A DNA stretch of 33,067 nucleotides, from contig JAGFZX010000045.1 of NCBI GenBank assembly GCA_017889585.1, forward strand, positions 1 to 33,067, in the 5' to 3' direction. Shown here one piece after another: positions 30,145 through 33,067 of this stretch. A program made the position numbers and the translations under genes. A model generated the notes under the pieces. The model did not search any database, had not been told where the DNA came from, and worked only from the letters and a program-made list of their open reading frames with translations. This DNA comes from Bacillota bacterium (lineage in GTDB: Bacteria; Bacillota; Negativicutes; DSM-13327). Numbering within the stretch: the stretch's first letter is position 1; each line of letters opens with the position of its first letter.

Positions 30145-30882
30145 TTACATTAAGTCCTCTGGAATATCGAAATTAGCATATACTTCCTGCACATCATCAT
30201 GTTCTTCCAATGCATCCATTAACTTCATCATCTTAGTGGCCTCATCCCCTAGTAGTGCTACTGTAGTTGTCGGTATCATTGTTACCTCTGCTACTGAAGT
30301 TTTAATATTATTCTTTGCAAGAGTTTCTTGCACCTCGGCAAAATTCTCAGGATCAGCGATAATTTCAAATTCTCCATCTTCAGCTTTAAAATCATCAGCC
30401 CCAGCTTCAAGGGCAAGCATCATCACTTCTTCTTCATCTAGGGCCCTTATTTCATCAATAACAAAAAGCCCTTTTTTGTTAAACATCCATGATACACAGC
30501 CGGATTCTCCTAAATTTCCACCATACTTGGAAAATAAATGACGAACATCAGCTGCTGTACGATTACGATTGTCTGTCATGACCTCTACAATAACTGCAAC
30601 TCCACCAGGACCATAGCCCTCATATACTAATTCTTCATAATTACTGCCATCTAGGGCACCGACGCCTTTTTGAATGGCACGCTGAATATTATCTTTAGGA
30701 ATATTATTTTCTTTCGCTTTTTGCAGAGCCAGCTTTAAGCGCATATTACCAGTAGGATCACCCCCACCCATACGTGCTGCAACCGTAATTTCCCGACCAA
30801 TCTTAGTAGTGGTTTTGGCGCGTAGAGCATCCATCTTACCTTTTTTATGCTTTATATTAGCCCATTTTGAATGTCCTGACAT
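30145..30882 (-). CDS. yebC: YebC/PmpR family protein
   Basis: A 245-residue cytosolic protein with the unmistakable opening [16 protein letters not shown], the [15 protein letters not shown] and [14 protein letters not shown] region, [13 protein letters not shown], and [13 protein letters not shown]. The family has been described as transcriptional regulators and, more recently, as ribosome-associated factors easing translation of proline stretches. The ATG at 30882 matches the family start; GAGGGGAG lies about 10 nt upstream. It is the first gene of a small unit with the bofC-like gene. Confidence 0.96.
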   Translation of the reverse strand: MSGHSKWANIKHKKGKMDALRAKTTTKIGREITVAARMGGGDPTGNMRLKLALQKAKENNIPKDNIQRAIQKGVGALDGSNYEELVYEGYGPGGVAVIVEVMTDNRNRTAADVRHLFSKYGGNLGESGCVSWMFNKKGLFVIDEIRALDEEEVMMLALEAGADDFKAEDGEFEIIADPENFAEVQETLAKNNIKTSVAEVTMIPTTTVALLGDEATKMMKLMDALEEHDDVQEVYANFDIPEDLM

Positions 30883-30968
30883 ATCTTCTTTTCTCCCCTC
30901 AAACAATATGAATCAGGCACTATTTTAGCATAAATCTACTCTTTTAGTAAAGTATCTTATGGACAAAG

Positions 30969-32468
30969 TTATTTAGTATGCCAATGTAAATCCTTCTTAC
31001 TCTCATCAATAGCCTTTTGATTATCTGGTGCAGCATTCATTGTCGAGGAAGCTGCAAAAGTGTCAACCATCTTATTACTGATACGCATATCTGTCAAAAT
31101 TCCAGGGCCGCCCACGCAACCACCAATACAAGCCATACCTTCAAAGAAATTAGCATCAATCTTACCAGCTTTCAATTGCAATAAAGCCGTCTTACAATTT
31201 TGTAATCCTTCTGCCCGATGAGGTTTTACGATCAAATTTGGATTGATTTTTGCTGCCGCATTAATAACGGCTTGTACCACACCGCCAGCGCGAGCAAAAG
31301 CATTACCATCACGGGAGGCAATTGTTTCAAATTCAGTTTCAGCAATCTCAGAAATATTTATGCCTGCACCTACAAATAAAGATTCTATTTCTTCAAAAGT
31401 AAATACAAAATCAATGAATTCCGGATATTGCTTTGCCTCTACTTTTTTTGCAAGGCACGGACCGATGAATACAATAACTGCATCAGGATCAGCGGACTTA
31501 ATAACTTTTGCATTAGCTACCATTGGCGATACAGTTGTCGAAACATAATCCTTTAGTTCTGGTAAATGCTTATTCACCATATCGACAAATGCTGGACAAC
31601 AAGATGTAGTCATAAAAGAATGTTCCTTTGGTACTTTTTCTGCAAACTCTTTTGCTTCTTCCAAAGTTACAATATCAGCGCCAAAAGAAACTTCTTGAAC
31701 GTCATAGAACCCAATTTTTTTAAATGCGCCAACCACTTGACTTGGTTTTACTTTTATACCAAACTGACTAATAAACGCTGGAGCCAAAATCCCATATACC
31801 CGCTTGCCCGCTTTTATCTTTTGAATGAGCTGAACAGTGAAGCTTTGTTCAGTAATAGCACCAAATGGACAGGCCATCTTACATCCACCACATTGACTGC
31901 ATTTGTCATAGTTAATGACAGCCCGTCGCTCTTTGTCTGCTTTTATGGCCCCAATGTCGCACGCCCTCTCACATGGACGAGTAATCTCAACAATAGCCCC
32001 ATATTGACAAGATTTCTTACATAAACCACATTCGACGCACTTGGTTTTATCAATATAAGCTTGATTCTGTACAACAGTAATCGCCCGTTTAGGGCAGCTT
32101 GCTATACAATTATGTGCAATACAATTTCGGCAAGCATTTGTTACAAAATAGGTATCAATTGGGCACTGATCGCAGGCCTCAGGCATAATATTAATAATGG
32201 GCATATCTGCAATATGTCCATTTAAAGCATTCTGAGCTGCTTCGGAAATACCCATATCTAGTGATTGCGCCAAGACAAACTTGACCCTATCTTTTACTAC
32301 AGCTCGTTCCTTATGCACGCAGCAGCGATAACGCGGGCCCGTCTCATGAACTACCTTATCCAGAACTTCGCCAATATTTTGTTTATCGAGATCCTCTACA
32401 AAAGCCAGACGAGCGATCTCTGACAATACTTTACGCCTAATTTTTACTACTTCTGTTACATCTGCCAT
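30969..32468 (-). CDS. [FeFe] hydrogenase, monomeric, group B-like
   Basis: A 499-residue cytosolic hydrogenase. Iron-sulfur motifs in order: a Cys-rich N-terminal region (C99, C102), C113/C116/C121/C125, C144/C147/C150/C154, a Cys pair at 166 and 170, and C190/C193/C196/C200. The H-cluster domain has L1 TSCCPAF (C290, C291), L2 IGPCLAKKVE (C338) and L3 FFEGMACIGGC (C447, C451), so all four H-cluster ligands and the proton-relay cysteine are present. L2 reads GPC instead of the MPC of the classical group A enzymes, which together with the N-terminal clusters suggests group B. Physiological partner and direction (H2 evolution or sensing) are unknown. No maturases (HydEFG) or partner subunits lie in the window. 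ATG with GGAGG at 8 nt. Confidence 0.92.
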   Translation of the reverse strand: MADVTEVVKIRRKVLSEIARLAFVEDLDKQNIGEVLDKVVHETGPRYRCCVHKERAVVKDRVKFVLAQSLDMGISEAAQNALNGHIADMPIINIMPEACDQCPIDTYFVTNACRNCIAHNCIASCPKRAITVVQNQAYIDKTKCVECGLCKKSCQYGAIVEITRPCERACDIGAIKADKERRAVINYDKCSQCGGCKMACPFGAITEQSFTVQLIQKIKAGKRVYGILAPAFISQFGIKVKPSQVVGAFKKIGFYDVQEVSFGADIVTLEEAKEFAEKVPKEHSFMTTSCCPAFVDMVNKHLPELKDYVSTTVSPMVANAKVIKSADPDAVIVFIGPCLAKKVEAKQYPEFIDFVFTFEEIESLFVGAGINISEIAETEFETIASRDGNAFARAGGVVQAVINAAAKINPNLIVKPHRAEGLQNCKTALLQLKAGKIDANFFEGMACIGGCVGGPGILTDMRISNKMVDTFAASSTMNAAPDNQKAIDESKKDLHWHTK

Positions 32469-32520
32469 TTAATATTCCTCCATTCAATATAATATTCTAA
32501 ATATGTCAATATAAATAACG

Positions 32521-32550
32521 AGGTGCATACAATGTACGTTGTATACACCT
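32521..32550 (-). promoter_or_regulatory. Inverted repeat in the hydrogenase leader
   Basis: AGGTGCATACAA and TTGTATACACCT flank a 6-nt TGTACG loop. On the minus-strand RNA the single mismatch becomes a G-U pair, giving a 12-bp stem, with a few further pairs outside. No U-tract follows, so it is not a plain terminator. The near-palindrome with TTGTATAC could be an operator for a dimeric regulator, or an RNA hairpin in the 5' UTR. Confidence 0.5.
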
Positions 32551-32580
32551 TGTTATGTAATAGGTTATTATCAATTTCTT

Positions 32581-32609
32581 ATTCTACATTAAAAATAGCG
32601 TAAGAACAA
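32581..32609 (-). promoter_or_regulatory. Candidate hydrogenase promoter
   Basis: Minus strand: TTGTTC (32604-32609), a 17-nt spacer and TAGAAT (32581-32586). The leader would be about 105 nt and would include the inverted repeat. A TTGACA nearer the gene has no matching -10 at a usable distance. Confidence 0.45.
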
Positions 32610-32712
32610 CTACTAAATTATTTTTTTCACTTAAGAAACTAAAAAAACCATATGGGACAATTAGCATCTGAAACATTCTCACCAATCTCAGAAATGACGG
32701 ATAATGTAAAAA

Positions 32713-32740
32713 GACACCATCCATAAAAACGAATAGTGCC
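32713..32740 (-). terminator. rRNA operon terminator
   Basis: On the minus strand GGCACTATTC pairs with GGATGGTGTC (10 bp, three wobble pairs), followed by TTTTT. It lies 11 nt past the tRNA-Asn 3' end and closes the 23S-5S-tRNA unit. Confidence 0.75.
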
Positions 32741-32751
32741 TTTTTTGAAAA

Positions 32752-32827
32752 TGGCTCCTGGAGTAGGACTCGAACCTACGACCGATCGGTTAACAGCCGA
32801 TTGCTCTACCAACTGAGCTATCCAGGA
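32752..32827 (-). tRNA. tRNA-Asn (anticodon GUU)
   Basis: A 76-nt cloverleaf with encoded CCA. The acceptor stem is TCCTGGA/TCCAGGA, the D-arm contains AGCTCAGTTGGTAGAGC, the anticodon loop is CTGTTAA with anticodon GTT, and the T-arm contains GGTTCGAGTCC. The GUU anticodon makes it a substrate for queuosine modification by Tgt/QueA. It lies 4 nt after the 5S rRNA gene. Confidence 0.97.
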
Positions 32828-32831
32828 ATAT

Positions 32832-32948
32832 AACCAGCAACTACTTATCCTCCCAGGTCGTTTCCAACCAAGTACTTTCAGCGTATGTGGGCTTAACTAC
32901 TGTGTTCGGTATGGGAACAGGTGGAGCCCCACAGCTATCGTCACTGGA
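32832..32948 (-). rRNA. rrf: 5S ribosomal RNA
   Basis: About 117 nt matching bacterial 5S rRNA: the 5' TCCAGTGACGATAGC helix, the conserved CTGTTCCCATACCGAACAC and AGTTAAGCCC loops, the GTACTTGG segment and a 3' strand GCTGGTT closing helix I. Ends are set by helix I pairing and could be off by one or two bases. Confidence 0.95.
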
Positions 32949-33045
32949 TTATAGAGATAAACATATTAATATGTTCTCTCAAAACTGCACAGAAGAAGGC
33001 GTGTATTTTAGGATTAATGATCGTTAGCACGCAGTGCTATCATTT

Positions 33046-33067
33046 AAGTCAAGCCCTCGACCTATTA
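33046..33067 (-). rRNA. rrl: 23S ribosomal RNA, extreme 3' end (partial)
   Basis: The minus strand entering the window reads TAATAGGTCGAGGGCTTGACTT, which matches the conserved 3' terminus of Bacillota 23S rRNA. The exact mature end is uncertain by a few bases. The rest of the gene lies beyond the window. The ~97-nt spacer to the 5S gene (32949-33045) contains short palindromes typical of rRNA processing stems. Confidence 0.85.

Noticed and set aside
30065..30541. 158-codon plus-strand frame
   Set aside because: It lies antisense to yebC, has a serine-rich low-complexity translation, and yebC is certain.
32490..32510. TTGACA as the hydrogenase -35 element
   Set aside because: At a 17-nt spacing the -10 would be TGAATG and would overlap the ribosome site; the TTGTTC/TAGAAT pair further upstream fits better.

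Overview
The window is a low-GC bacterial chromosome segment in which every gene I can support lies on the minus strand, so transcription runs from base 33067 towards base 1. Gene content and order match the Bacillota (Firmicutes) core cluster yebC-bofC-ruvCAB-queA-tgt-yajC-secDF-recJ-apt-rel-dtd-hisS-aspS. SpoIID and a BofC-like protein point to an endospore former. The Fe-S proteins and the [FeFe] hydrogenase point to an anaerobe. A spore-forming clostridium or Negativicutes member (Pelosinus/Sporomusa-like) is my inference; nothing in the window settles the genus.

Layout, in order of transcription. 33067-32713: the 3' end of a 23S rRNA gene, 5S rRNA, tRNA-Asn(GUU) and a terminator, i.e. 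the tail of an rRNA operon. 32609-30969: a single-gene [FeFe] hydrogenase unit with a long leader carrying an inverted repeat. 30882-29447: yebC and a bofC-like gene ending at a terminator. 29377-18845: a tightly packed run ruvC-ruvA-ruvB-spoIID-queA-tgt-yajC-fthC-(PP2C phosphatase)-(P-loop protein)-(HD hydrolase)-secD-secF, closed by a strong terminator. 18808-18736: an imperfect inverted repeat of the CGCAGAG type. 18647-17029: a transporter and a DUF456-like membrane protein. 16896-15256: recJ. 15194-9744: apt-rel-dtd-MBL hydrolase-AI-2E permease-fur, preceded by a promoter overlapped by a double Fur-box-like inverted repeat. 9680-6418: hisS-aspS. 6329-5916: a 6S RNA followed at once by a 54-codon small ORF. 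5850-4566: an aspartate-type aminotransferase. 4446-3993: decayed coding DNA including a recognisable mgsA/rarA fragment. 3916-2372: metY with its own promoter and leader hairpin. 2304-1: a di-cluster Fe-S protein, an M20 amidohydrolase, and the first 50 codons of a cystathionine gamma-synthase/lyase that appears to begin with AUA.

Functional themes are DNA repair (RuvABC, RecJ), queuosine tRNA modification (QueA, Tgt), protein export (YajC, SecD, SecF), the stringent response and purine salvage (Rel, Apt), translation quality control (Dtd, HisRS, AspRS), iron regulation (Fur) and sulfur amino acid metabolism (MetY, CGS-type enzyme, M20 amidohydrolase). The most notable items are the likely Fur control of the apt-rel-...-fur unit, the 6S RNA/small-ORF tandem, the near-cognate start at the left edge, the mgsA relic at its ancestral position, the phosphatase/P-loop/HD trio before secDF, and the inverted repeat in the hydrogenase leader. 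I did not find a CRISPR array, phage, complete insertion sequence or clear new defence system.
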